NCBI GenBank assembly: GCA_007026445.1
Contig: VDMD01000005.1
Span: forward strand, 1,297,242 to 1,361,241
DNA: 64,000 bases
Origin: Schizophyllum amplum
Taxonomy: Eukaryota; Basidiomycota; Agaricomycetes; Agaricales; Schizophyllaceae
Direction of reading: 5' to 3'
The notes under the pieces are model-generated. The model had not been told where the DNA came from. It saw nothing but the letters and a program-made list of their open reading frames with translations, and ran no database searches. The position numbers and the translations under genes were made by a program. The stretch's first letter is position 1, and each line of letters begins with the position of its first letter. Of the stretch, positions 1-10,981 are shown piece after piece.

Positions 1-692
1 TGCGTGGGGGCTTGAGTCAGGTTGCTGCGCATGCGCAACGGTATGCGGAGATGGTAGAGCTGAGGGTGAGTTCGGATGCTCGTTATTGTCAAGTGCTTAG
101 TACTGAGCCAATGTGCAGACGCGCTCGCTGATGGATACGACCCTGGAGGGTCTGAAGGTAGACTCGACTTGTATTCCGCGGGCATGTCAGAGCTGATGAG
201 ATTGAACTAGGCTCAGCGCGACTTGTACATCGCCATGCGCGATCTGTTCATACGACATGACCGCTTGTCAGTCGATCAAGTTGAGCGGTTGAAGAAGCGT
301 GTGGAAACAACATCGCTCAAGATGGACGGCATCAAATCTACGCAGAAGGAGGGCTGGGAGGTCGAGGCAGACAAGCTGTCGAGCCAGATCGAGCGCGACC
401 AGGCGACAATCGCGGCACAGCTAAGCCGGCGGGTATTCATCCGCGCGTGGTGAGTATTCTACCTTTGCTTTTGGGGTTTCGCGCGGGATATGGGCCCTCT
501 GTCGATCGAACGGATGCTGACGACTACGACAGTATGTGGCACGAACTCAAGGTCGTCCTGCACAACCGCGAGAACACGCTGCCGACCTTGCTCGTGCAGG
601 CCTTTGCGCGGGAGGAGACTGACTTCACTGAGAGCGTGTTGGCGAATTGGAGCGCCCTTAGCGAGGCGGTTGAGGGCATGCCGCTGGAGTAA
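1..692 (+). CDS. MVP1: Sorting nexin, Mvp1/SNX8-like (3' part)
   Basis: This is the C-terminal end of a gene that starts before the window. Exons are read at 1-65, 119-157, 211-449 and 533-692, joined by GT-AG introns of 52-83 nt, and all joins are in frame. The protein is helical and rich in Lys, Glu and Arg, as in a BAR-domain coiled coil, with the segment LSVDQVERLKKRVE and a terminal block ending ANWSALSEAVEGMPLE. Fungal Mvp1 proteins end with this kind of block. Mvp1/SNX8 pairs a PX domain with a BAR domain and works in endosomal retrograde sorting, but the PX domain would lie outside the window. The family is inferred from the C-terminal pattern alone; another PX-BAR sorting nexin is the main alternative. 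Confidence 0.72.
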
Positions 693-1446
693 ATGTTATT
701 GGGGCGACTTTTGTTATGGACAGGAGGGTGGCAGCATGGGATTTCTTCATCGATGGCTGCAGAGCCTATCATACGCCACTACATTGTTTACGACCTTCAT
801 GACCGCTGGCAAGTATATATGTGTCCATTGTTCAGTGTTGATGAATACATACCCGGACGCTTCGAGACACGCATAGGCAGACTAGTAGATGTCCATCGAG
901 GATTTGATCCTCAGGAAGTTCAACTCAAGTTCAACTTGACCCCTCACGTTGCTGCAGTGATGTCAGGCATTCGCAGCAGTGCATTGCTTTCCACTGCCAG
1001 CTGAGCTCGCTTGTTTTTGTAAGTATGCGAATTTGACATCCGTATCGAGACGTAAGATAAGATAATGAGCTACTGACCATGTAAAGCGTGTGCTATGGCC
1101 AAAAGGCCGCCCGTCCGAATTGTCGAATACGCACAGGAGACCCCAAGGCCAACGGTGATGCTGGTTCCTCTGCTACGTCGATACTGCTTGAACCGTTCTC
1201 CGAATGAAGATGAGTTTCATAGGACCGGCGTAGTTCGAAGATCGCCCAAGTCGGTCATCTCTCAAGGCGTCGCGGTGGGCATTGCGGGGGAGACGCCTTT
1301 GGCCTTCCCCCATCATCCTAGCGTCTAACCCTTTGGAAGCACGCATAGCCTCAATAGTGAGCATGAGCGCCGCAGCCAGACAGCACGTAAGCAATGATAC
1401 AAATACACATACACTGATCCAAGCAAGATATACAAAAAACCGGGTA
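693..1446. other. Convergent intergenic region
   Basis: This stretch lies between the stop codons of the sorting nexin (+) and SPC25 (-). It should hold both 3' untranslated regions. I see no conserved protein and no RNA gene in it. Confidence 0.6.
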
Positions 1447-2361
1447 TCATGTCCGACTCGAGACAAGGTCAACGAACGCCTGCCTCATGGACATGATGAA
1501 GGCGTAGATATCCAATGTCTTGTTGAGCTCGTCCAAGAGTATAGGCAGTGTGGGTAATGGAGGGTTAGATATAGGGACTGAAGTGCACACAGTTAGCATG
1601 ACGCTTGTGTCAATGGATCTTGTACGGCGCACCTCTATAGGGTGTGCTTGTCACATCCAAGATGAATGTAAACTCTCGACCTGGATCCGATGGTTGTATT
1701 TCCCAGAAGCGAACGAGGATGGGTTCCCCGTCGATGCTACCGTCGAGTCCCTCAATTATGCAGGCCAGGGTCTGTTGGCAGGCTTCAAGATATGGCAGCA
1801 CGGAAGCCGCCCGTGCCTCCAGCACAGTGCGCTCCTTCTCTTTCTCTGCATCCCGGTAAGAGAGCGGACAGTCCTGACAGTGAAGGGCACGCACCACGCT
1901 GCAGGTTCTCCGCCATCGCACGCACATTCTCGACCTCCGTTTCGTCCTCGGCCGCCTTTTTGCGCAGCGTCTCTACTTGCCGCTTCACCGATGTGATCGC
2001 CATCTCCGCCTTGCGCTTCTCTTCCTGCTCGCGCTCGAGTTCTGTGTCGCACTCATCAGTCAGTGGTACGAGGAAGAGTAGTCCCTAACGCACCCGCCAG
2101 CAGCTCGATCTCCTTGAGCTTGCACTGATTTGTCTCTGCCTCAGCTGCCCGCGTGCGCTCAGCAAGCCTCTTCTTCTCAGCTTCAGCCTGTTCGCGCTTC
2201 TCCGCCATCGCAGTCATGTAGCGGATCTTGTACTCGCCCAGGGCCTTCAGGAAGTCTCGGTTCGCCTTGTCGAACGCATCGACCTTGAGGTCTATCTGTG
2301 GGTTGTCTTCGGCCACGAGAGCGGCGAGGTCAATGCGGGGCGCGCGTAGTCGGCGACCCAT
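1447..2361 (-). CDS. SPC25: Kinetochore protein Spc25 (Ndc80 complex)
   Basis: Four exons on the minus strand (2361-2094, 2041-1895, 1845-1633, 1577-1447) give 252 residues with every join in frame. The N-terminus contains RIDLAALVAEDNPQIDLKV, followed by a long charged coiled coil of about 120 residues. The C-terminal globular domain has the Spc25 signature of an REFTFILDV strand, a PLPTLPILLDELN loop and a final helix ending in FVDLVSSRT. Spc25 pairs with Spc24 and anchors the Ndc80 complex to the inner kinetochore. The length matches the family. The start at 2361 was chosen because it sits just before the conserved N-terminal motif; an in-frame extension upstream is possible but lacks conservation. 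Confidence 0.93.
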
Positions 2362-3096
2362 AGCTGCATGTACGCGTGAATGCGAGGGTAGGAAGCAAGT
2401 GGCGACGCGATCACGTGTAATCACATGTCCGATTTACAGATCATTGTTGAAGTTTCTTGTGCAGTGCGAAGGTGGGACCAGGCCAGTGAGGCCTAATGCG
2501 TACCCATCACTCCGTGGAGGCACAAAATCAAGTATGCTTATGAAAAGCCCAGTGTATGAAGCCGATAAATCAACTACCTCTATGCGTAAAGACCTACTAT
2601 CTACAGGTACCCGATGCATAAGTAGCAACTAGCCGTACATGCGCCACTACAAGTACAGCGTCCCCGTCATATATATGTATCCAGTGATCGCGCACTGTCC
2701 GACACGGGAGTAAGATTCCGAATCGGACGCCCGATGAAGAAAAAGTGTACGGAGTGGCCTCGAGGGAAAATGGGAATGAGGATGGGTGGGGGAACATGGG
2801 TGGAGATGGTGAATGATGATGAGGCGTACCACAACGTATATAAGGAGTGAACAATAATGCACGTATTGTAGATATAGCGACCGAAAACACGACGACGTAA
2901 GAAGCGAGTGATCATGAAAATGGGACGTGTATGCGTGTATCATGATAGTAAACTTATAGTGAGGGATGCTATGCTGATGCTGAATGCGATGGTGAGGAAT
3001 GCCGAACCAAGCGGAGGCTGTGAGAAGAGAGCGGGGAGGGGGTCGTGAGGCGGAAAGAGAGGTCATGAAGGCCATGCAGATGTATGAGGACGAAGA
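2362..3096. other. Intergenic region between two minus-strand genes
   Basis: It holds the promoter side of SPC25 and the 3' end of the histidine kinase gene. AT-rich ATATATG and TATATAA motifs occur near 2671 and 2838, but none is placed like a clear TATA box. No gene is seen. Confidence 0.5.
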
Positions 3097-6000
3097 CTAT
3101 AGTGCCGCGTGTGCCGTGTACCGTCCGGTGACGCCGTGTTTTCGCCGGTACCGCGCAATGTTCAACAATTCGACCAAACGACTGGAGAAAGAGTCAGCTC
3201 CCTGAGGCGTATTGAGCAGTGTGGGAAGACTTACTCTCGCGTGAGTGGTTTCGTCAATATCATGTCAGCGCCGGCATCCCTGTATTCGCCTTGGTCTGTG
3301 ACCAGTGCGTTTCCGGTGCAGCCTGTCAGAGATGACGATTAGATGCCTTGCTTGTGATCACTCAGGCATAAAACGCACCGACGACAAAGTCCAACCGACC
3401 CGCATCCCGCAGCTTCCGGACGGCCTCCAAGCCAGTCATAACGGGCATCGAGTTGTCCAGGCAGACCAAGTCGAACGTCCTTGCCGGCGGGCCCAGGAGA
3501 ATATCGACACATTGCTGCCCATCGGTGGCCGTGACGACCTTCGCGCCCATGGACTGCAACAACCTGCAAAGTCATCGTCAACACTAAGACTTCGCCTGTA
3601 TATCCGGCACAAAGCGTACCTGGCCATGATCTTCCCCGTCAACGGCTCGTCATCAACGACGAGCACCTGCAAAGGCTCCTCCGCCGGCGTAGTTGCACTC
3701 GGCACCGGTGCCGTCGAATGAGTGGTCTGCCGTGTCGCTTTTGGTACCTGGAGCAGGTCTGCCGCATGTGGTGACGTTCCATGGGACGTGGCAGACGTGG
3801 CAAGCGCAGGACATGAGTTAGTCGCGCCTAACGGATCCCCTTCTGATTGAGCCGCGGCTGGCAAAGTCACTGACGGAGGCCGTATTGACGGCGGATGCAA
3901 CGGCGGCGGATGCAACGACGGCGGTGGCGTCCTCGAATGCGGCTGCACCGGCGGTCTCGGCTTCTCCAGCTCCGCCCCCACCCCATCCTCCGTCGTCCCC
4001 GACGTATCCATCATACTCAACCGCTTCCCCGACATCGGCGACCCAGCCAGCGTGCTCTCCGTCATATCTGACCCTGGCGTGGGCAAGAATGGCTGCATGA
4101 ACGCTGTGGAGACCGTTGTATCTGATGCCATAGAGGTAAACGCGAATGGCGCCTGCGGCTTCGCGAACGGCGACGTTGGCGTGCCGAGCGATGCGGGGCT
4201 GGAGGGCGGTAGGCTTGGCGGAGGGGGTATGCTGCTCATCATTGCCTTGGCCGCGCGAACCTCGGCCTGCGTCGCGACTGGGAAGGAGAGCTCAAACCAG
4301 AAGACAGCGCCTTCACCCTTGCGGGAGATGACACCCTGCATAAAGATGAGCAAAGCAGTTATGCCACGGAAGGTAGGCAACTCACCATTTTACCCCCGCT
4401 CAGAGCAACTAGCTGCCTGACGATGGGAAGCCCGAGACCGCTGCCCTTCCCGCTGTTCTTGCCGATGTTGGTCTGCACAAACGGCTGGAATTTGCGCAGT
4501 TTGCGGAACTCGGCCGGAGTCACTGCATGCCTGTTAATCACCTCGCCCAACCCAACTGTGAAAAACAAAAACTCACAACCAGGCCCCTGATCCTGCACCT
4601 CCACCCTAAACTTGAACATCCGCATGCTCACCGACTGCGGCGACCCCGTCGAGCTCTTCCCGTCCGCCGTACTCTTCCCATCCACCGTACTCCTCCCACC
4701 ACCCGTACTCTTCCCATCCAGCGACCCCTCCTCCATCTCCCGCTCCCTCACCTCCCTCTCCCTCTCCTGCACAATCTCCTTCTCTCGCGCATCCGCCGCC
4801 AGCCGCTCGTCCTCCTCCTCCCGCATCCGCCGGTCCGCCGGCGTCTGCACCAGCTTCGTCACAATGGTCACCGCCCCGCCCTCGCTCGTGAACTTGATCG
4901 CGTTGCTGCCCAGGTTCGTGATGATCTGCCGCAGCCGGATCTCGTCGCCGATCACCCAGAGGCCCTCGTCCGGCGTGGGCGAGTTGGGGCGGAGGCGCAC
5001 CTCGTCGATGTTGGCATCGAATTTGACCGCGAGGGGGACGCCTTTGGCGGCGGCCGCCACCTGAGGAGTATAGGTGAGGGAATATGCTAACATGGTTGAT
5101 TGCGCGACTTACGTTCAGATGCGAGAAGATGTGCGAGAGCGTCCGGTGAAATGGAAATGGCCGGGGTTTGAACTCGAATAGACCGGTGTCCATCTCTGCA
5201 ATGTACAGTTAGCCGCAGATCATAGGCGACGGAGATAAAGTTGTGCTTACTCTGCAGGTCCAGCACGTCATTGAGCACTTGCTGCATCTGCTTCAGGCTG
5301 ACCTCCAGCGCGTGCACCTCGAAGGACTGCGCCTTGACCTTCTCCTTCTTCAACGTGCCACACGCATGCAGACTATCGAAGGAAAGCACTGTTATGGACA
5401 TTAGTTTTCATATGAAGAAGTGGTGTGATCGAAAGAAGGGCGACCAAGAATGCGTGAAATAAAATGAAAAAGAAAAGTTCGATGAATGTAATGAAACCTC
5501 AACTCACTCGCAGTATTCAAGGGCACCCGAACTTCATGAAAGATGTACGCCGCAAAAAGCGACCGACTCTCGCTGAGCTGTGCCTCGGCCTGCTTAGACG
5601 ACTCCAGCTGGAAGTACGCCTGTTTCAGCTGTGCGTTCAGCTGATACAGGTGCCGCCGCGACTGCATGTCAACGTCAGCGGGGGCACTCTCATTGGCGGT
5701 GAAAGCGCAGCACCTTCTCCATCCGGTAGGATAACCACTGGACGAACATGGAGAACAGGGCCTATTTAGCATTAGCTGAAGCTCAGCAGACAGATTAAAA
5801 AAATTGAGCTTACAAATCCGATGACATTGCGCGCATATATGCCCTGGTTCGGGATGATGAGCGTGATCTGGAGGATGAAGAAGACGAACTGGGGATTCGT
5901 GTTAGATAGAGCATGAGACCAGCATACGGATGACAAGCGTACCTGGAAGACTGCGGCATATGAGCGACGTGCGCAGATGAACAACGCGATGACCGGGAAG

Positions 6001-6994
6001 CCCGTCCCGTAGTAATCTGTTGTCATTGTCAATTACGGTTGCGAGACCTGGCTAGATAACAACATACACATCGCCAGAAAATCCTACGAGACATGTCAAT
6101 ACCAAGAGCAGCGAAAATGAGGCGCAGCGACGAACCTTGCCGTGGCACATGTTGTGCGTGTAGAAGGCACATTCCTTGACCTGGTTGCGTGTGAGCGGGA
6201 ATCGGTAACGCTTCCAACTCGCTTACCTGGATGACCTCCGTGAGCGCACAGTACCAGGTTGCGATCGCGAACCACGTCTGGAAAAGGACGTGCGACTTGT
6301 TGTTCAAGTTCATCGCAACCATGACGGGGACCGGCAGCGTGAACAACGTGAAGAAACCATACTGACGGGCGGTCAGCGTGCGGAACAACAGCAAGAGAAG
6401 ATATATTCACAAGGCGATGTACTCGTACAGCGAAACGCTGTGATTGAGCCACAAGTACAAAGCCCAGTTGATGACCAGGAATATGGAAAAGTAACTGAAA
6501 CGATGTCAGCGATGTAAGAGACGTTGGCAGGACACGCACCCAGCAGCGATCTTGTTGTTGTGCCATTGTTCCTTCTGGTAATGGATCTCCGCGTCCTTGT
6601 CTGGGAATGTGGGCGCAAAGAACTGGGAGATGGCGACCCAGGCGCCCTTGAACAGGTTCGCCCAGCGGAGCCGCAGGTACAGCGAGTCCGGGCTTTGATG
6701 GTCGAACTGGGGATAGAAGACGGGGTCGCTGATGGGGGGCACCGACTGGTTGTCCTCGTCGCCAGAGACGACGACCTCGTCAACGCTCCAGTCCGACTCC
6801 TCGTCATGCTGCTCCACGTAGTGCCGGTACTCGGGATGATTGATGCTCGCCGCGTAGAGGCTGGCGGGCGTCTTGCCAAAGCACGAGCCCTCCACGCTGG
6901 CCGTCCGACTTCCGACCGGAACTTTGCCGCCCAGCCCGTCCGACGGTGTGCCCGTGTTCGTCTTTGTGAGCTTGCCATGGAGGACTGCAGACAT
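3097..6994 (-). CDS. Membrane-bound hybrid histidine kinase
   Basis: Hand splicing of 17 exons gives 991 residues. Residues 1-150 are cytosolic. A region of about 150 residues with several hydrophobic helices follows (for example YFSIFLVINWALYLWL and FVFFILQITLII), then a coiled coil. The H-box is FHEVRVPLNTA with His344. The catalytic domain carries the N-box NLGSNAIKFT, the G1 box DQGPG, the G2 box GSGLGLPIV and an aromatic F-box, with a Ser/Glu-rich insertion between N and G1. A Pro/Ser-rich linker leads to a receiver domain with acidic pair Asp862-Asp863, phospho-acceptor Asp909, Thr937 and Lys959. It should autophosphorylate and pass phosphate to its own receiver, feeding an Ypd1-type phosphorelay; the signal sensed is unknown. 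One intron (6436-6362) has a weak GTTTCG donor, because the alternative reading meets a TGA codon. A 16-nt micro-exon lies at 6083-6068. Confidence 0.9.
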
Positions 6995-8544
6995 GGTGGT
7001 GAGTACAGCCCCCCTTGGGCTTCATCTGCCTGGTACGCACAGTGAATCCATAGAATTACGCGCTGCGGCCACGGGGGCTGCGCCTCCCTCCGAACGCGCT
7101 CGTCGAAGTTGACGACGTGGACGTTGTGCAGCGGGAGCGATTGAGCGGTGTCCATCGCTGTTGAGCGTGGCGCGAGGGCCTTCGACGCTGCGGTCGGCGA
7201 CGAGCAGCAGCTCTTTGCAGAACGCCCGCAGTAATGGTCAAGCACAAAGTCAAGCAGCAAATAGCCGGCAACCGCTGAAGATCGCAAGGGGCGACCCTAA
7301 ACGGGGATAACAACGCATCACCTATGATGACATCACACCAAAGGCGCATTCCCCATTCGAGCCCAGTCGTTTGTTCGGAGATGTTTATTTGTTTGTTACT
7401 TCCTTCTCCTCCGACCCAGCATCTCATAACGCATAACATAGTGCTGGCGTCCTGTGGACTCCCCTCAACTTGCGCAGACGATGGCTCGGCAGGTTATCCG
7501 GCTACTAGGAACCCGCTGTACCCGCGGAAGGGACTCAGCCTTCAGGATGAACCGCGGCGGTACGGACATCGCAGCGTGGCGGCTCAAGTAAGACGGCTAG
7601 TCGTTGACAGCCTCTGGCTGTTGACGCGTGGTCTTCGGTCATCAACTGTCAACTGCAAGCGCGGTTCTGCGCCGCGCGCTTGGATTCTCTGGCGACGATG
7701 TCGGCCGCGCCCATGCGGGAACTCCAACATCGCTGTTCCACGCCGCCTCGTTTACATCGGGTCCACACCATGAAGAAGCAGCATCGCGGGCATTGACCGT
7801 ATCCACAGATGACAAGCGGACATGAATGTCCTCAAGGCGAAGGCTGCGACAAAGCCCAACTGCAAGGATAGAACGAGCTAACGGTCGATACTGCTGGAGC
7901 ACTTTACCGCATTGCGTTCACGGGCAGTGGAAGAACCTGGTGCGTCTTACTCGGTCCTGTGGACGTAGTATATATGCTGAAGGCACCTAGTTGGGGTGTG
8001 CTTGACACAAGCAAGCAGACCGTGGAAGTTCAACGAATCGATCGCGTCCTGAACACGACGCAGGCGCGTCCATCTGTCACGACTATGCTCGGACCATCGT
8101 TCCGATCCATCTTCAAGATCGTGATTCGTTGTGAATAGCCTTTGCTCTTTTCCGTTCTGCGGTCGCTGCCTTCTCCTCTCCTCATTGCAATGTCCAGCAG
8201 CAGCAGCCCATCTCCCTCTGCGAGACCTTGACAGGCTTTGCCCCTTACGCGCCACTATCAAGATTATTACTGCGATGCTTAATCCTCACCTAGACCTTTG
8301 TCTTCCTGTCAGAGCGAGATTGTCGTTCCTCAGGCAGCGCCTCCCAGCCTCAACGTTCAACAGCGGGAAAGGGCGGTTTGTGATCCAGGGCCGGCGGCCA
8401 ACGTGTTATCGCGAACGCAGACTGCTTAAAAGCACCAGCTAGCATCGGAACCTCCTAGTCTCTCCTCGACAGACGTTGGGAACATCAAGCATCGGAGCTT
8501 TCGCACTTCAGTACAACCCAAACCCCCATCATCATCAATTCATC
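6995..8544. other. Long intergenic region
   Basis: This divergent gap separates the histidine kinase (-) from the AroM gene (+). Several open frames of 65-150 codons occur here, but they show no recognisable domains and overlap one another on both strands. I see no RNA gene. CT-rich stretches at 8140-8230 and CATCATCATCAAT at 8528-8540 are compatible with a promoter and leader of the AroM gene. Confidence 0.5.
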
Positions 8545-9279
8545 ATGTCCACGCACACTCTCGCCCTCGTCACCATCGGTCAGGCCCCCCGCCACGACTA
8601 CGACGCCGACCTCCCTGCCCTCCTCCCGCCCCGCACCACCCTTGTCCAGCACGGCGCTCTGGACGAGATCCCCACGGCGGCAGCGGCGTCCGAACAGCTC
8701 GCCCCCTCCGCCTCGACCAAACAAGTCCTCGTCAGCCGCATGCGCGACGGCGCGCAGGTCACGATGGACGGATCGAAGCTGGCGCCGCTATTAGAGGCGT
8801 GCGTGAGGCGGGTGGCGGCGGCGGCGGCATCACCAGATGCCATTCTCCTCCTCTGCACAGGCGATTTGCACGCCTTCCCCGGTCTTGGTGTACCGCTCGT
8901 TGCGCCGCAGCCCGCTGTGCGCGCGTTTTTCGAGGGCCGACAACGCCCAGGTACCCGCTCGCTCATCGTCGTCAGCCCCGAAGCGCGGCAGGCCGCGCGC
9001 GCGGCGACGCGGTGGGAGGGCGCGGGCGGATTCACGGTCGTCGCTGGGATCGCGGCGACGCCGTATGGGGACGCGTCGGCGGGGGAGCTGGAGGCGTGCG
9101 CGGAGCAGATCAAAGCGTTGAAGCTCGGGGGCGGTGAGGGAGACACACTGGTTTACATGGACTGCATGGGATACACGCTGGCGCAGAAACAGCTGATGAG
9201 TGAGCGGACGGGTCTGGAGGTGGTGGTGCCGAGGGAGGTGGTGTTTAAGGCGGTGGGGAAGTTGTTTGGGGAGCTGTAG
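8545..9279 (+). CDS. AroM family protein
   Basis: One uninterrupted frame of 244 residues. AroM-family motifs appear in order: an N-terminal strand ending TIGQAPRHD, LVSRMRDGAQVTMD near residue 70, LLLCTGDLHAFPG near residue 105, an ATPYGDAS segment near residue 175 and YMDCMGYT near residue 205. These match the bacterial AroM family, whose member in E. coli sits in the aromatic-pathway regulon but has no settled biochemical role. The start at 8545 was preferred over an in-frame codon 69 nt upstream because the family begins close to the TIGQAPR motif. Unlike nearly all its neighbours it has no intron, and its codons are very GC-rich; both would fit an acquired bacterial-type gene, although fungi are known to carry AroM homologues. 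Confidence 0.88.
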   Translation: MSTHTLALVTIGQAPRHDYDADLPALLPPRTTLVQHGALDEIPTAAAASEQLAPSASTKQVLVSRMRDGAQVTMDGSKLAPLLEACVRRVAAAAASPDAILLLCTGDLHAFPGLGVPLVAPQPAVRAFFEGRQRPGTRSLIVVSPEARQAARAATRWEGAGGFTVVAGIAATPYGDASAGELEACAEQIKALKLGGGEGDTLVYMDCMGYTLAQKQLMSERTGLEVVVPREVVFKAVGKLFGEL

Positions 9280-10540
9280 AGGGGGGACGGCTTGTTAGTG
9301 ATCCAGGAGTCGGGATCTCTGGGAGTTGTGGAGGGGCGCGATGAATTGTACAGGGGGCACAAGGAAGGTCGGGCTTGTCTTCCTTACCCACGACTTACGT
9401 CCTAGCATTCTCCATATAGAGTTGTCTTTCCCAGTCAAGTTGAAGAAGCTGCGCGTGACTGCGTTCGCTGGCAACGTCGGGCTTTCACGATGATTTCGCG
9501 TTTCAAGCGAGAAGCGCATATACGCAGCACCCACAAGTCCGGACTAGCATTCGAGCGTCCTCCACTCGTTGTGCTCGTTGTGCATGTCCTCCGTCTTCTG
9601 GATACATTCGCCAGCATCCGAGGAGATGCTCCGGGAAACCGGACCGTTCAATTCCGCTATGGATTCCTTTGTGACTCACATTCCGGCGGTATGTGCTGTT
9701 GTTGCCTCCGCCCATCTACCGAAGACAAGAAGGACGAGGAGCTACGATGAATGCAGCCCTCGCAACGAGCTGTATTGTATTGGAGCTTCCCGCGAGTCAT
9801 GACTTCCAGCCAGTCAGAGAGGCCGCAACTGAGAGACGGATCACATGCAGAGGTTCTCCCTGGAGTTACTTCCCCGTACTTGCTAGACGAATTTTGCCGG
9901 ATCCGTCTTGCATTGTTCTCTAGATTTGTTTTGCTTCATTTTCTCTTCCTTGCGTCGATATACACCCAGTAGCATCGAATCATGAGCCACCGTTGTACAC
10001 GGCCGTGTAGTCGTAGGGTGATTTTTCCCCGTACACCAAATGTCAGATTTCAGATATGGTCGGAGGGCAAAATACGATGTTCGCACACCTGAAAATCATC
10101 CGTTGCTCTCGCCAGCTGGATTTCAGGAAACTGAATCACATGGGACAACCGCCGAGGTTGAACCGCCTGACCACGTGAAGGGACGCACGGCGTGTGGAAC
10201 GCCACATATTCGGACTTGGGCTTTTCAGCGCTTCGGGGTCCCGCCCAGAGGCGTGCTGTGTGCGTCCTCAGCAGCGGCAGTGCGGCGTGGGCAGAAATGG
10301 AAAAAACTTTGTGTACCTACGCAGCTTACATGTACTTCACCATGCTTTCTCTGAGCGTCTCTAATGCTGTAACATAGTGCGGAAGGGCACGCAGTGTTTA
10401 GTCGGGACTTTGGCGTGGGAAACGGAAGCCATTGTGGGCAGCCATTGTTCAGAGTTCTCTCCGACCGTTCCCCGCCTCACAGCTCTCTCCCTAAGCATTC
10501 GCATTGGCCTTTGCCTGCTATCCTCATCGTTCTCTGTCTG
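9280..10540. other. Intergenic region without a clear gene
   Basis: Short open frames below 90 codons occur on both strands without recognisable domains. I see no RNA gene and no obvious terminal repeats of a transposon here. Confidence 0.45.
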
Positions 10541-10981
10541 ATGCAACCATGGATAAGGCGCCGTCTCGCGCGCTGCCTCTCGCGCAAATATCAGCGTGCG
10601 CGCTGTCATCGATGGCGAGAGGATAACCTCAAGCGCGAAGCCGAAGACACCGAGGATCTCTCAGTCGCATTCAGGCTCTTCTCTCTTACGATTCTGTTCT
10701 GCTTGGCAGGCCTCTGGCAGCCCTTCCACTGCTTTATTCTGAGGCTTCTCATAACTTTCGGCAAAGTCGTCACTACCTCCCTCCCTCTATTGCTAGCATT
10801 GGGGCTTGTGATAGGTATGGCGTGCATCATATATCCCAACCTTCTACTATCGCTCATGCAAAGCATTGACAGCTTCCCAAGATGGGCTACAAATGAGAAA
10901 GAAGCCCGGCTCGAGCCCTCGGCGACTTGGACCTTTCATCACCGTCATGGGTGCTGGACCGCGTCCCCTGCACATGAGTGA
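10541..10981 (+). CDS. Small membrane ORF, uncertain
   Basis: An open frame of 146 codons from an ATG at 10541. A basic N-terminal third (MQPWIRRRLARCLSRK) is followed by two hydrophobic stretches, around LFSLTILFCLAGLW and LPLLLALGLVIGMACIIY, which could be membrane helices. It overlaps the inferred start of the next gene at 10893 in another frame, so either it is not translated, or part of it is spliced to something else. I recognise no family. It could be a remnant of the repeat element downstream. Confidence 0.25.
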   Translation: MQPWIRRRLARCLSRKYQRARCHRWREDNLKREAEDTEDLSVAFRLFSLTILFCLAGLWQPFHCFILRLLITFGKVVTTSLPLLLALGLVIGMACIIYPNLLLSLMQSIDSFPRWATNEKEARLEPSATWTFHHRHGCWTASPAHE

